A DNA stretch of 54,093 nucleotides, taken from the NCBI GenBank assembly GCA_900546325.1, contig URCR01000017.1, forward strand, positions 1-54,093, in the 5' to 3' direction. The number at the start of each line of letters is the position of its first letter. Positions within the stretch are counted from its first letter, which is position 1. Source of the stretch: an uncultured Lachnospiraceae bacterium (GTDB lineage Bacteria; Bacillota; Clostridia; Lachnospirales; Lachnospiraceae). Below, in pieces: positions 1 to 7,497 of this stretch. Position numbers and translations under genes: made by a program. A model generated the notes under the pieces. That model ran no database searches, was not told the DNA's origin, and saw nothing but the letters and a program-made list of their open reading frames with translations.

Positions 1-38
1 TGCGTAAGTTTTGAAATTTGTTTTTCTCAACTTACACA
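1..38. repeat. Imperfect inverted repeat past the end of the AlbA_2 gene
   Basis: TGCGTAAGTT (1-10) is mirrored by AACTTACACA (29-38), 9 of 10 positions pairing. It lies about 40 bases beyond the stop codon of the minus-strand gene, so it may belong to that gene's terminator. The window ends before any following T-run could be seen. Confidence 0.3.
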
Positions 39-75
39 CTTTATTTTACACCCTCTCGTTGTAATCGGAATTTTC

Positions 76-1500
76 CTATACCTTTACATATCTTTGTTTA
101 GAACTTTTCGGTTTATCCGGTAAAGTAAGTTTTAATATCCCCTTCTCCACCAAAGGCTGGATAATCTGCGACATTGTGTAAGTTCTTGACTTTCCGGTGA
201 AAGAAATCAATTCCGCACGGCTTCTTGGTACTTTGCAAAACTCGACAAGCATATCGGATAAATCTTCATTTTCAGAATAGTATCCATTTTTCATAATGAC
301 CTTAAACTCACCATGAACCGCTGAAAAGACCGGGATTGGAAGGCCTGCATTCAAAAATTCTGTTCTCATTGTAGGAATACCAGAATATCTGTTTTCAGTT
401 ACTTTTAAAAGTTCCAGCATATTTGCCAGTGCAGCATTTCTCGTTTCAGGCCTGACTTTTCCAAGCGCATCAATCGATATCTTACCGTAAAGTCCTCCAC
501 TGTTAATGATTTCCATACGATCACGGTACATTTCTATTCGAATAGGCACATTTTCTGTATGGACACTGTAATCACGATGGACTAATGCATTTAAAATTGC
601 TTCCCGGACTGCCTTTACCGGATATTCGGGCTTATCCCTTCGACGCCCTTCTTCATCGATAATTGTCTTTGTGCGGCTGTTTAGCCGGACAAATTCAACT
701 GCTTCTTCCAGCATATCCGGAATAGCTCCTGTGATTCTCTTATTGTCAATAAACCGCTCCCCATCAACTCCTGCCACACCTTGTGTCGTTCCGGGCAGCA
801 CTACCGCTGTGATGCATAACTGAGGAAAATAAGCCTGGGGATATTTGGAAAATGTCATAAGTCCTGCAAGTGTTGGGACATTGTCTGTCTGTACCCCCAT
901 CAGTTCTAAAATTTCCTGATCAGATACATTTTCTGAAAGATTTCTCCGCTCTTGTTTGACAGCCATAAGATACCTTCCAAGACGTTGTTCATCAAACAAC
1001 TTCATTTTGGCATAATCTACCGTTCTGATATCATCACGAATCCGCTTGCGAAAGGCTTCATAACTATATATTTCATACTCGCTCATCGGTTCATCAGATT
1101 CACCGACACGTACGTAAGATCCTTTAATTCTGCCTACCCCTTTGTAGAAAACGGGTCTTTCAGAAATATCTACTCCTGGAATTTCGGCAGATACTATAGT
1201 TTTTCCGTCAATTTCACAAATAGTAAACAACGCCCTTACCGTTGGCTCCATCTGTTTACACTGCTCAGTCACCTTTTTTTGCAGATCCTGCGCATCGTAA
1301 ACACCACAGACTGTATAGTCATCCTTTTCATCTACTCCAAAAATGAGTATTCCTCCTTCATCCTGATTAGAAAAAGATGATAAAGTATCGAAAAGTCTCG
1401 TCGGACATCCCCTTTCCGCTGCTTTTAGTTCGATGGTCTGTGATTCAGATTTTAATTTCCTGATATCTGATATAAGCTTTCTCAAAGCTTCTGTCTGCAT
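76..1500 (-). CDS. AlbA_2/Schlafen-type putative transcriptional regulator
   Basis: About 474 residues. The N-terminal 130 residues carry the AlbA_2 pattern (SQTIELKAAERG, then SNQDEGGILIFGVDE), a domain linked to nucleic-acid binding. The middle holds REAILNALVHRDYS, typical of the associated HATPase_c_4-like domain, and the last 70 residues resemble a winged helix. The start at 1500 is chosen because AGGAGG sits six bases upstream; a longer reading from 1530 has no site, and the ATG at 1503 is only three bases from it. The gene points away from flagellin and has its own promoter (1548-1575) inside a phased repeat array, which suggests autoregulation. Its target is unknown, and a link to motility is only positional. 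Confidence 0.85.
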   Translation of the reverse strand: MQTEALRKLISDIRKLKSESQTIELKAAERGCPTRLFDTLSSFSNQDEGGILIFGVDEKDDYTVCGVYDAQDLQKKVTEQCKQMEPTVRALFTICEIDGKTIVSAEIPGVDISERPVFYKGVGRIKGSYVRVGESDEPMSEYEIYSYEAFRKRIRDDIRTVDYAKMKLFDEQRLGRYLMAVKQERRNLSENVSDQEILELMGVQTDNVPTLAGLMTFSKYPQAYFPQLCITAVVLPGTTQGVAGVDGERFIDNKRITGAIPDMLEEAVEFVRLNSRTKTIIDEEGRRRDKPEYPVKAVREAILNALVHRDYSVHTENVPIRIEMYRDRMEIINSGGLYGKISIDALGKVRPETRNAALANMLELLKVTENRYSGIPTMRTEFLNAGLPIPVFSAVHGEFKVIMKNGYYSENEDLSDMLVEFCKVPRSRAELISFTGKSRTYTMSQIIQPLVEKGILKLTLPDKPKSSKQRYVKV

Positions 1501-1547
1501 CATACCCCTCCTTCTCAACTTTATTTTCAATAAATACCTTTTTATTT

Positions 1548-1575
1548 ATTATATAATATGATAAGCATTTGTCAA
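1548..1575 (-). promoter_or_regulatory. Sigma-A type promoter of the AlbA_2 gene
   Basis: Read on the minus strand: TTGACA (complement of 1570-1575), a 16-base spacer, then TATAAT (complement of 1548-1553). This is a perfect -35 and -10 pair about 50 bases before the chosen start codon. One unit of the TTATC repeat array lies in the spacer and another abuts the -35. Confidence 0.7.
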
Positions 1576-1626
1576 GTTTTGATAAGTAATTTTTATTTTT
1601 GATAACATATTTTCAAATTTTGATAA
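1560..1626. repeat. Helically phased GATAA (TTATC) array
   Basis: GATAA occurs at 1560, 1581, 1601 and 1622, so at steps of 21, 20 and 21 bases. The last three copies extend to TTTTGATAA. The steps match two helical turns, so all copies face the same side of the DNA. The array overlaps the AlbA_2 promoter and lies upstream of flagellin, as expected for a cooperative operator. The protein that binds is not known; the adjacent regulator is the obvious candidate. Confidence 0.5.
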
Positions 1627-1716
1627 CTTTATGTGTGAATTCGCAATTTTGTATTCAAATTTCCTATTCCATAAAGTACAAAATGATCACTTTTTTACAT
1701 GTTCCAAAAAACTATA

Positions 1717-1750
1717 AATTATTCATAGTATTAACAGTTTATGAATAATT
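1717..1750. repeat. AT-rich inverted repeat upstream of flagellin
   Basis: AATTATTCATA (1717-1727) is mirrored by TATGAATAATT (1740-1750), an 11-bp perfect stem around a 12-base loop. It could be a stem at the 5' end of the flagellin mRNA or an operator. No clear sigma-28 -10 element was found near it. Confidence 0.5.
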
Positions 1751-1761
1751 ATGAGGAAAAG

Positions 1762-1781
1762 CAAAAGCAAGGAAGCTTTTG
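1762..1781 (+). promoter_or_regulatory. Leader hairpin with GGA loop (possible CsrA site)
   Basis: CAAAAGC (1762-1768) pairs perfectly with GCTTTTG (1775-1781), leaving the six-base loop AAGGAA. A hairpin presenting GGA in its loop is the preferred CsrA target. A second GGA lies in the flagellin Shine-Dalgarno sequence AAGGAGG at 1794-1800. Bacillus subtilis CsrA represses flagellin in this two-site manner. No csrA or fliW is present in this window, so the assignment is an inference. Confidence 0.5.
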
Positions 1782-1809
1782 TCGAACAGATTCAAGGAGG
1801 AAATTACAA

Positions 1810-2625
1810 ATGAGAATTCAACACAACATTACAGCATTAAACTCACACAGAAACTTAATGAACAACAACAGCGCAGTTTCTAAAAACTTAGAGAAATTAT
1901 CTTCTGGTTACAGAATCAACCGTGCAGGTGATGATGCAGCCGGACTTGCTATCTCTGAGAAAATGAGAGCTCAGATCACAGGTCTTGAGACAGCACAGAA
2001 GAATGCAGAAGACGGTGTTTCTTTAGTGCAGACAGCAGAAGGTGCACTTACAGAAGTTCACTCTATGTTAAACCGTATGGTAGAGCTTGCTACACAGTCT
2101 GCCAATGGTACATACTCTGATGAAAACAGAGATGAGATGCAGAAAGAAGTTAACGCGCTGAAAAACGAAATTGACCGTATCAGTAAGACTGCGAACTTCA
2201 ATGGAACAAATCTCTTCGAGAATGGTTCTACAGTTGCATTGCATGTTGGAGAAGGTTCAGCAGCTTCTAACACTGTATCGGTTACAATCGCTTCTATGAC
2301 ATCGACATCACTTGGTATTAATGCACTTGATATTACTACTGCTGCTAATGCAAAAGGTGCAATTGATACAATTAATGATGCAATCGATGAAGTATCTGGA
2401 CTCCGTTCTGACCTCGGTGCTATCCAGAACCGTCTGGAACACACAATTAACAACCTTGGTGTTCAGACAGAGAATATCACAGCAGCTGAGAGCCGTATCC
2501 GTGACGTAGACATGGCTAAAGAAATGATGGCTTACACAAAGAACAACATTCTTGTTCAGTCTTCACAGGCTATGCTTGCTCAGGCAAATCAGGTTCCACA
2601 GGGTGTTCTCCAGTTATTACAGTAA
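1810..2625 (+). CDS. hag: Flagellin
   Basis: Filament subunit of 271 residues. The start at 1810 follows AAGGAGG with good spacing; a longer reading from 1741 would only translate the leader. The N-terminal D0/D1 helices (MRIQHNITALNSHRN, then LEKLSSGYRINRAGDDAAGL) and the C-terminal helix (ENITAAESRIRDVDMAKEM, ending VLQLLQ) are canonical. The variable middle is very short, roughly residues 150-190, so there is essentially no D2/D3 outer domain. LNRMVELATQ at residues 87-96 matches the conserved D1 helix recognised by TLR5 in other flagellins. The gene is monocistronic with a terminator just downstream, and is probably controlled after transcription through its leader. Confidence 0.97.
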   Translation: MRIQHNITALNSHRNLMNNNSAVSKNLEKLSSGYRINRAGDDAAGLAISEKMRAQITGLETAQKNAEDGVSLVQTAEGALTEVHSMLNRMVELATQSANGTYSDENRDEMQKEVNALKNEIDRISKTANFNGTNLFENGSTVALHVGEGSAASNTVSVTIASMTSTSLGINALDITTAANAKGAIDTINDAIDEVSGLRSDLGAIQNRLEHTINNLGVQTENITAAESRIRDVDMAKEMMAYTKNNILVQSSQAMLAQANQVPQGVLQLLQ

Positions 2626-2642
2626 TTCGGGAATATAATTTG

Positions 2643-2679
2643 AAAAGCGCTGGTCCACTGGATGGGCGCTTTCTTTTTT
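2643..2679 (+). terminator. Rho-independent terminator of flagellin
   Basis: AAAGCGC (2644-2650) pairs with GCGCTTT (2666-2672), followed by CTTTTTT. It ends the flagellin transcript about 20 bases after the stop codon. Confidence 0.85.
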
Positions 2680-2813
2680 ATACAAATTTATAGAAAGTTG
2701 TGTGCGAAAGTAAAGGAAATATTATGAAGTGGAACGATAAAGACCAACAGATTGTATAAAAAAGAAAACGCCGAAAAAGAGATGGGAGAGCTGGATATGG
2801 AAGGAGAAGAAAA

Positions 2814-4856
2814 ATGAACATACAACTGACAATTTCATTGTTGGCTTCTAACAGAACAGGATCTCTGGAGAGATGTCTGGAGTCGCTGGGAGAGCTGAGA
2901 AGCAGGATTCCAAGCGAGCTGATTGTTGTATTTACAGGGACAGATAAGAAAGTGAGAAGCATTGCAGAAAAATATACGGATCATATTGTCGATTTCACAT
3001 GGTGTGATGATTTCTCGGCGGCGAGAAATGCGGGATTGCAGGAAGCGATGGGAGAGTGGTTTCTCTTCATTGATGATGATGAATGGTTTGAGAGTACGGA
3101 ACAAATCTGTACATTTTTTCAGAGTGGAGAGTATAAAAAATATGCATCTGCATGTTATACAGTAAGAAATTATAAGGACTGGAGTGGAACGGGGTATCAA
3201 AATTCGTGGGCGCATCGGCTGAGCCGGATCGTTCCTGATCTACATTTTGAAAATCCGATTCACGAAGAACTGACACCGATGATGCTGCCATGCAAATTTT
3301 TTCAGGAGTATGTACATCATTATGGGTATGCAGAGAGCGAAGTGAAAAAAGAAGATGGCAAGACGTCTCGGAACCTGCCGCTTTTGCTGCGGGATATACA
3401 AGAGCGGCCGCGCTATCTCAAAAATTATATGCAGATTGTGAAAGAATACTTCGTGCGCGAAGAATGGGCTGCGGCAGAAGCGTATTGCATGCAGGGGAAA
3501 AAGATTGCGGAAGAAGAAAAAGAGAAAGAAGTATGCCGATGGTTTCAGATTAAGATGGCGCAGATTCTTTACAGCCAGAAAGATAAGGAGAGAGCAGCAG
3601 CGGGGATAGAAAGGATATTAAGAGACGAGAAACCTTGTGAAATTGTCCGCCTGGAACTTTATAATCTGCTTTTATGTATCTATACAGAACTGGAACGGTA
3701 TGAGGAGGCGGTAAAGGCAGGAAGTGACTTTGAAGAGCTGTTGATAAAGATGGACCGGAATCCTCAGTTGTGGAAAAAACAAGGTTCTTCTGAATTTTCA
3801 GAGGAAACGATTAAGGATGAAAATAGGCTTTATCCTGGAAGGGTCAATAGTGCACAGGCTGCATTTCAAGTGGGAAACAAGGCAAAGGCGGAATATTTCC
3901 TGCATCTGCTTCCGTGGGAGGAAGAGTATCAGATAGAGAGCTATTATCCGGAATTTGATAAGTGGAAAAATGGGCAGGAAGAACTGTTTCGGGAAGTGAT
4001 GCTGAAGATGGAAATAGATTCATCGTATCTTCTGCTGCAGAAAATTCTGGAAGCGAACCGTGTCAATAGTCCGGAGTTTGAAAAACTGTTTCAAAAAGGA
4101 ACAGAGAAAATCAGAAATATCTATCTTCAGGCGCAGATGATTGAAACTGCGCTTTTACGAGGGGCGAGTCTGTCAGAAATCGCAGCTGTCACAACACTGG
4201 ATGTATGGAAGGCATGTATTACAAAAGCAGTCGGGAAAATACCATTGGGAAACATCAAAAAAATCGTACCGAAAGAAGTGCTGAAAGAAGGATATTCCAT
4301 TCAGAAGCTCTGGATGGAAAAAGTGATAAAGGAAAAGCTGTTGAGACAAGAGCAGTTGGTGAAAAAGGAATTTGAAGAGGCGCTTGAAGATTACTGCAAA
4401 GCGATACTGACATTTTACAAATTGTGTTATCAGGATATATTTTTTGAAGGGGCAAATCAGTATCTGCTGCCCGCGGACTGTCGTTTTGCCATTATCGTAA
4501 CAGATGCAATGGAAAAGTCTGAAAAGGGAGAGTATGCCGCGGCAGTCCATTTGCTCAGAGAAGCGGTGCAGATCTGTCCGGAAAATACAGGAATCGTATG
4601 GGAGATGGTGCAGATTGTAAAGAGAAAAGCAAAGATTCCAGAAGCATCTTCCCAAGAAGAGTTTCGCCGGCTTGCATTTCAGATGAAAACAGTGGTACAG
4701 GGGATGATAGATCAAAGACAGTATGCAGAAGCAGAGCAGATTATCAGTCAGTTACTTCCGCTGCTGCCGGAGGATCCGGGATTGTTAAAACTGAGGGAGC
4801 GGATTTTTGTAGAAAGGGCCGAGCAATGCAGCGGGAAAGGGAGGAAAGGAAATTGA
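2814..4856 (+). CDS. GT2 family glycosyltransferase with TPR-like C-terminal region
   Basis: 680 residues. The N-terminal ~230 residues form a GT-A fold family 2 glycosyltransferase: a beta-strand start (LTISLLASNR), DDFSAARNAGLQEAMGEW near residue 65, and the metal-binding FIDDDEW at 85-91. The remaining ~450 residues are helical with TPR-like spacing and probably mediate protein contacts. AAGGAG precedes the start. It overlaps the next gene by four bases and is the first gene after flagellin. A role in flagellin or envelope glycan synthesis is inferred from position; donor and acceptor cannot be read from sequence. There is no signal peptide, so it acts in the cytoplasm. Confidence 0.85.
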   Translation: MNIQLTISLLASNRTGSLERCLESLGELRSRIPSELIVVFTGTDKKVRSIAEKYTDHIVDFTWCDDFSAARNAGLQEAMGEWFLFIDDDEWFESTEQICTFFQSGEYKKYASACYTVRNYKDWSGTGYQNSWAHRLSRIVPDLHFENPIHEELTPMMLPCKFFQEYVHHYGYAESEVKKEDGKTSRNLPLLLRDIQERPRYLKNYMQIVKEYFVREEWAAAEAYCMQGKKIAEEEKEKEVCRWFQIKMAQILYSQKDKERAAAGIERILRDEKPCEIVRLELYNLLLCIYTELERYEEAVKAGSDFEELLIKMDRNPQLWKKQGSSEFSEETIKDENRLYPGRVNSAQAAFQVGNKAKAEYFLHLLPWEEEYQIESYYPEFDKWKNGQEELFREVMLKMEIDSSYLLLQKILEANRVNSPEFEKLFQKGTEKIRNIYLQAQMIETALLRGASLSEIAAVTTLDVWKACITKAVGKIPLGNIKKIVPKEVLKEGYSIQKLWMEKVIKEKLLRQEQLVKKEFEEALEDYCKAILTFYKLCYQDIFFEGANQYLLPADCRFAIIVTDAMEKSEKGEYAAAVHLLREAVQICPENTGIVWEMVQIVKRKAKIPEASSQEEFRRLAFQMKTVVQGMIDQRQYAEAEQIISQLLPLLPEDPGLLKLRERIFVERAEQCSGKGRKGN

Positions 4857-6376
4857 AGAAAGTAAAGATTACATTTCTTATGCTTGCTTTTAACAGTGAA
4901 AAGTTCATCAGACGGACAATTGAGAGTATCAGGAAGCAGACGGAACCAGATATACGGCTGGTCATCAGGAACAACGCCTCCACAGACAGAACAGAACAAA
5001 TTATCCGCCAGTACATGAAGAAAGATTCAAGAATCCAGTATGTGCACAACGAGAAACCGTTTGTGACAGATAACGGAGAGATGTATTATGAACGTGCATG
5101 GTGGCCGGAGTTTGACAGTGAATATATCTCGATCATTGACCATGATGATATATTGGATCCGGAATTTGCTGAAAAAATGTACCGGAAGGCAAAAGAAGCA
5201 GAGGCGGATCTTGTAGTTGCGGGATGTCTGTTCTTTAAAGCGGATACGCTTCAGGCGGCAGGAGTGAGAGAAATTGCGGAGTTCAGTGTAGAATCGAAAA
5301 AGGAACTGGAACCGTATTTCAGCTATGTATATCCGGCATTCCGGACGCTGTGGGGAAAACTGATCCGGACAGAGATCTATGATAGACATTACGAAGAGGT
5401 CTGCCGGGAACCGGAAAATTTGTGCCTCTCAAAAGATACATGGAGGATGTTTGGATATTTGGAGTACTGTGACAGGATTTCAAGTATCAATGAACCGCTC
5501 TATTTTTATCAGGTTTCAGAACATTCTCAGTTTCATAGCAATGTGAAGATGGGAAGAATCGGGGATGCAGATGTACTATATGAAAAGGCGATGGGATTTC
5601 TTCGGAAGTATGGGATAGACACAGCGGAAAACAAGGAGTATTTAAAGTGTGTACATTGGGGGCACATGCAGGATATTTTGTCTTGTCTCTGGCAGTCGGG
5701 GGCGATGACGGTAGAGGAAAAGCTTATTTATGCACAGGAGATTTTCAAGAATAGACGTCTTGGAACATACCTTCATGAATATTTTAGTCAGATTACCGGA
5801 ATTGTTTTTCGCTTTTTGGAAGAGATTTTAACAGAGGAAGAAAAGGAAAAGCCGGAGTACAGCAGGTTTTATCTTGTTCGTCTCTTTCGGAGTTATAAAA
5901 GGAGCCGGGAGAGGAAGCAAAATGCATTTTTTCTTTTAATGTCTGCTGTTTTAGACGAGGAGAATATACATATGTTCGGGATGGATCTTTTTGCTGACAG
6001 CGATTATCTTGGCACAGACGGGGAAGAAGCATTTGGTACAATGTCGCGGCAGGAGCAGCAAGAATTTCTTTTGGGAGACAGACAGGTTCTGCTGAAGCAG
6101 TTGGGAAGAAAAGAGCAAGAAAGTCAAATCGGAGAAATGGAAGATGAACTTGCAAGTGCGGTGGAAGAAGGAGATTTGGAGACGGCAGTTTTCAAACTGG
6201 ACAAACTCGCGGAATTATTTCCCGAGGACGAGTATGTTGTATACTACAGAATGTATCTGTCGGTTTTGATTGGGGAGGAGAAGAACGCCAGAGAGCTTGC
6301 ATACGCGGCGCGGGTGGTATACTCCTACGAGGAAAATATTACCGGACTTTGTGAGGAAATATTAAAGGAAGCATAA
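4853..6376 (+). CDS. GT2 family glycosyltransferase
   Basis: About 507 residues with the proposed TTG start at 4853, which overlaps the previous stop (TTGA) and has GGGAGG eight bases upstream. An ATG at 4826 in the same frame is the alternative but lacks a good site. The GT-A start is clear (KITFLMLAFNSEKFIRRTIE, then RNNASTDRTEQII), and IDHDDILDPEF carries the DxD-like metal site. The C-terminal third is helical and shows no catalytic motif. The gene is translationally coupled to its neighbours in the sugar island. Specificity is unknown. Confidence 0.85.
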   Translation: MKKVKITFLMLAFNSEKFIRRTIESIRKQTEPDIRLVIRNNASTDRTEQIIRQYMKKDSRIQYVHNEKPFVTDNGEMYYERAWWPEFDSEYISIIDHDDILDPEFAEKMYRKAKEAEADLVVAGCLFFKADTLQAAGVREIAEFSVESKKELEPYFSYVYPAFRTLWGKLIRTEIYDRHYEEVCREPENLCLSKDTWRMFGYLEYCDRISSINEPLYFYQVSEHSQFHSNVKMGRIGDADVLYEKAMGFLRKYGIDTAENKEYLKCVHWGHMQDILSCLWQSGAMTVEEKLIYAQEIFKNRRLGTYLHEYFSQITGIVFRFLEEILTEEEKEKPEYSRFYLVRLFRSYKRSRERKQNAFFLLMSAVLDEENIHMFGMDLFADSDYLGTDGEEAFGTMSRQEQQEFLLGDRQVLLKQLGRKEQESQIGEMEDELASAVEEGDLETAVFKLDKLAELFPEDEYVVYYRMYLSVLIGEEKNARELAYAARVVYSYEENITGLCEEILKEA

Positions 6377-6378
6377 AG

Positions 6379-7497
6379 ATGAAAAAGGATAAGATATTTG
6401 TGACGAAAGCACTTCTGCCTCCCTACGAGGAATATTGTGGGATGCTAAAGGAGATCTGGGACAGCCACTGGCTGACAAACAATGGAAAACATCACAAGGA
6501 ACTGACAGAGCAATTGAAAGAATATCTGGAGGTAGAAACAGTTACTTTACTCTGCAATGGTCATATGTCATTGGAATTGGCGATTCAAGCGATGGGCCTG
6601 ACTGGCGAAGTCATCACGACGCCCTTTACCTTTGCTTCCACTGCGCATGCGATTGCAAGAAATGGACTGACCCCGGTCTTTTGTGATATTAACCGTACAG
6701 ATTATACGATTGATGTGGCGAAAATAGAAGCGCTGATTACAGACCGGACATCGGCGATTCTTCCGGTGCATGTATATGGAAATATCTGCGATGTGGAAGC
6801 GATTGAAGAGATTGCCGGAAAATATGGTTTGAAAGTTATTTATGATGCAGCTCATGCCTTCGGTGTTACTTACAAAGGGAAGGCAGTAGGAAATTATGGG
6901 GATGCATCAATTTTCAGTTTTCACGCGACAAAGGTATTCAATACGATTGAAGGCGGAGCGGTGACAACTTCTGACAGAGAGCTGGAGCAAAAACTTTGTT
7001 ATCTGAAAAATTTTGGAATCCGGTCAGAGGAAGAGATCACAGGTATCGGAGCGAATGCAAAGATGAATGAATTTCAGGCAGCAATGGGATTGTGTAATCT
7101 ACGTCAGATTGATGCTGCAATACAAGAGAGGAAGCGGGTAGTTGAGCGGTACCGCAAATGGCTGTGCGGACAGAGGGGAATCGTTCTGGCGGAACAGAAG
7201 AAGGACATAGAACGAAATTACGCTTATATGCCTGTGCTGTTTACAGAGGAGTTTGGAGCAGATAGAAATGAGGTCTGCAGGAAACTGAAGGAAGATGGCA
7301 TTTACAGCAGAAAATATTTCTATCCTCTTTTGAATAAGCTGGATTGTTACAAAGAAATTGGAAGGAGCGGGGAGACACCAGAAGCGGAGTATGTGGCGGA
7401 ACGTGTTCTGACACTTCCGGTGGATCCGTTTCTGACGCAAGAGCAGATAGACAGAATCTGTGAAAAGGTTCTGGCTTGCAGGAAGGAGGAAAGATGA
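6379..7497 (+). CDS. DegT/DnrJ/EryC1/StrS family sugar aminotransferase
   Basis: 372 residues, the usual length for PLP-dependent enzymes that aminate keto-sugar nucleotides. IYDAAHAFG near 154-162 gives the PLP-contacting Asp156, and FSFHATKVFNTIEGG near 179-193 gives the Schiff-base Lys185. PFTFASTAHAI is the typical cofactor-phosphate region. It starts two bases after the preceding stop and overlaps the following gene at ATGA. It resembles the VioA-like branch making 4-amino-4,6-dideoxy sugars, but no dTDP-glucose dehydratase lies here, so the exact substrate is not established. It probably supplies an amino sugar for the island's glycan. Confidence 0.9.
   Translation: MKKDKIFVTKALLPPYEEYCGMLKEIWDSHWLTNNGKHHKELTEQLKEYLEVETVTLLCNGHMSLELAIQAMGLTGEVITTPFTFASTAHAIARNGLTPVFCDINRTDYTIDVAKIEALITDRTSAILPVHVYGNICDVEAIEEIAGKYGLKVIYDAAHAFGVTYKGKAVGNYGDASIFSFHATKVFNTIEGGAVTTSDRELEQKLCYLKNFGIRSEEEITGIGANAKMNEFQAAMGLCNLRQIDAAIQERKRVVERYRKWLCGQRGIVLAEQKKDIERNYAYMPVLFTEEFGADRNEVCRKLKEDGIYSRKYFYPLLNKLDCYKEIGRSGETPEAEYVAERVLTLPVDPFLTQEQIDRICEKVLACRKEER

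Noticed and set aside
1780..1786. TGTCGAA in the flagellin leader as a Spo0A box
   Set aside because: Single copy overlapping the 3' arm of the GGA-loop hairpin, without a partner box; expected by chance.
2710..2740. Sigma-28 promoter before the first glycosyltransferase
   Set aside because: AACGATAA with an upstream TAAAGGAA has spacing about three bases too long and a poor -10; too weak to call.
4598..4852. Upstream in-frame extension of the second glycosyltransferase
   Set aside because: It overlaps the first glycosyltransferase in another frame, has no ribosome site, and the GT2 fold begins just after 4853.
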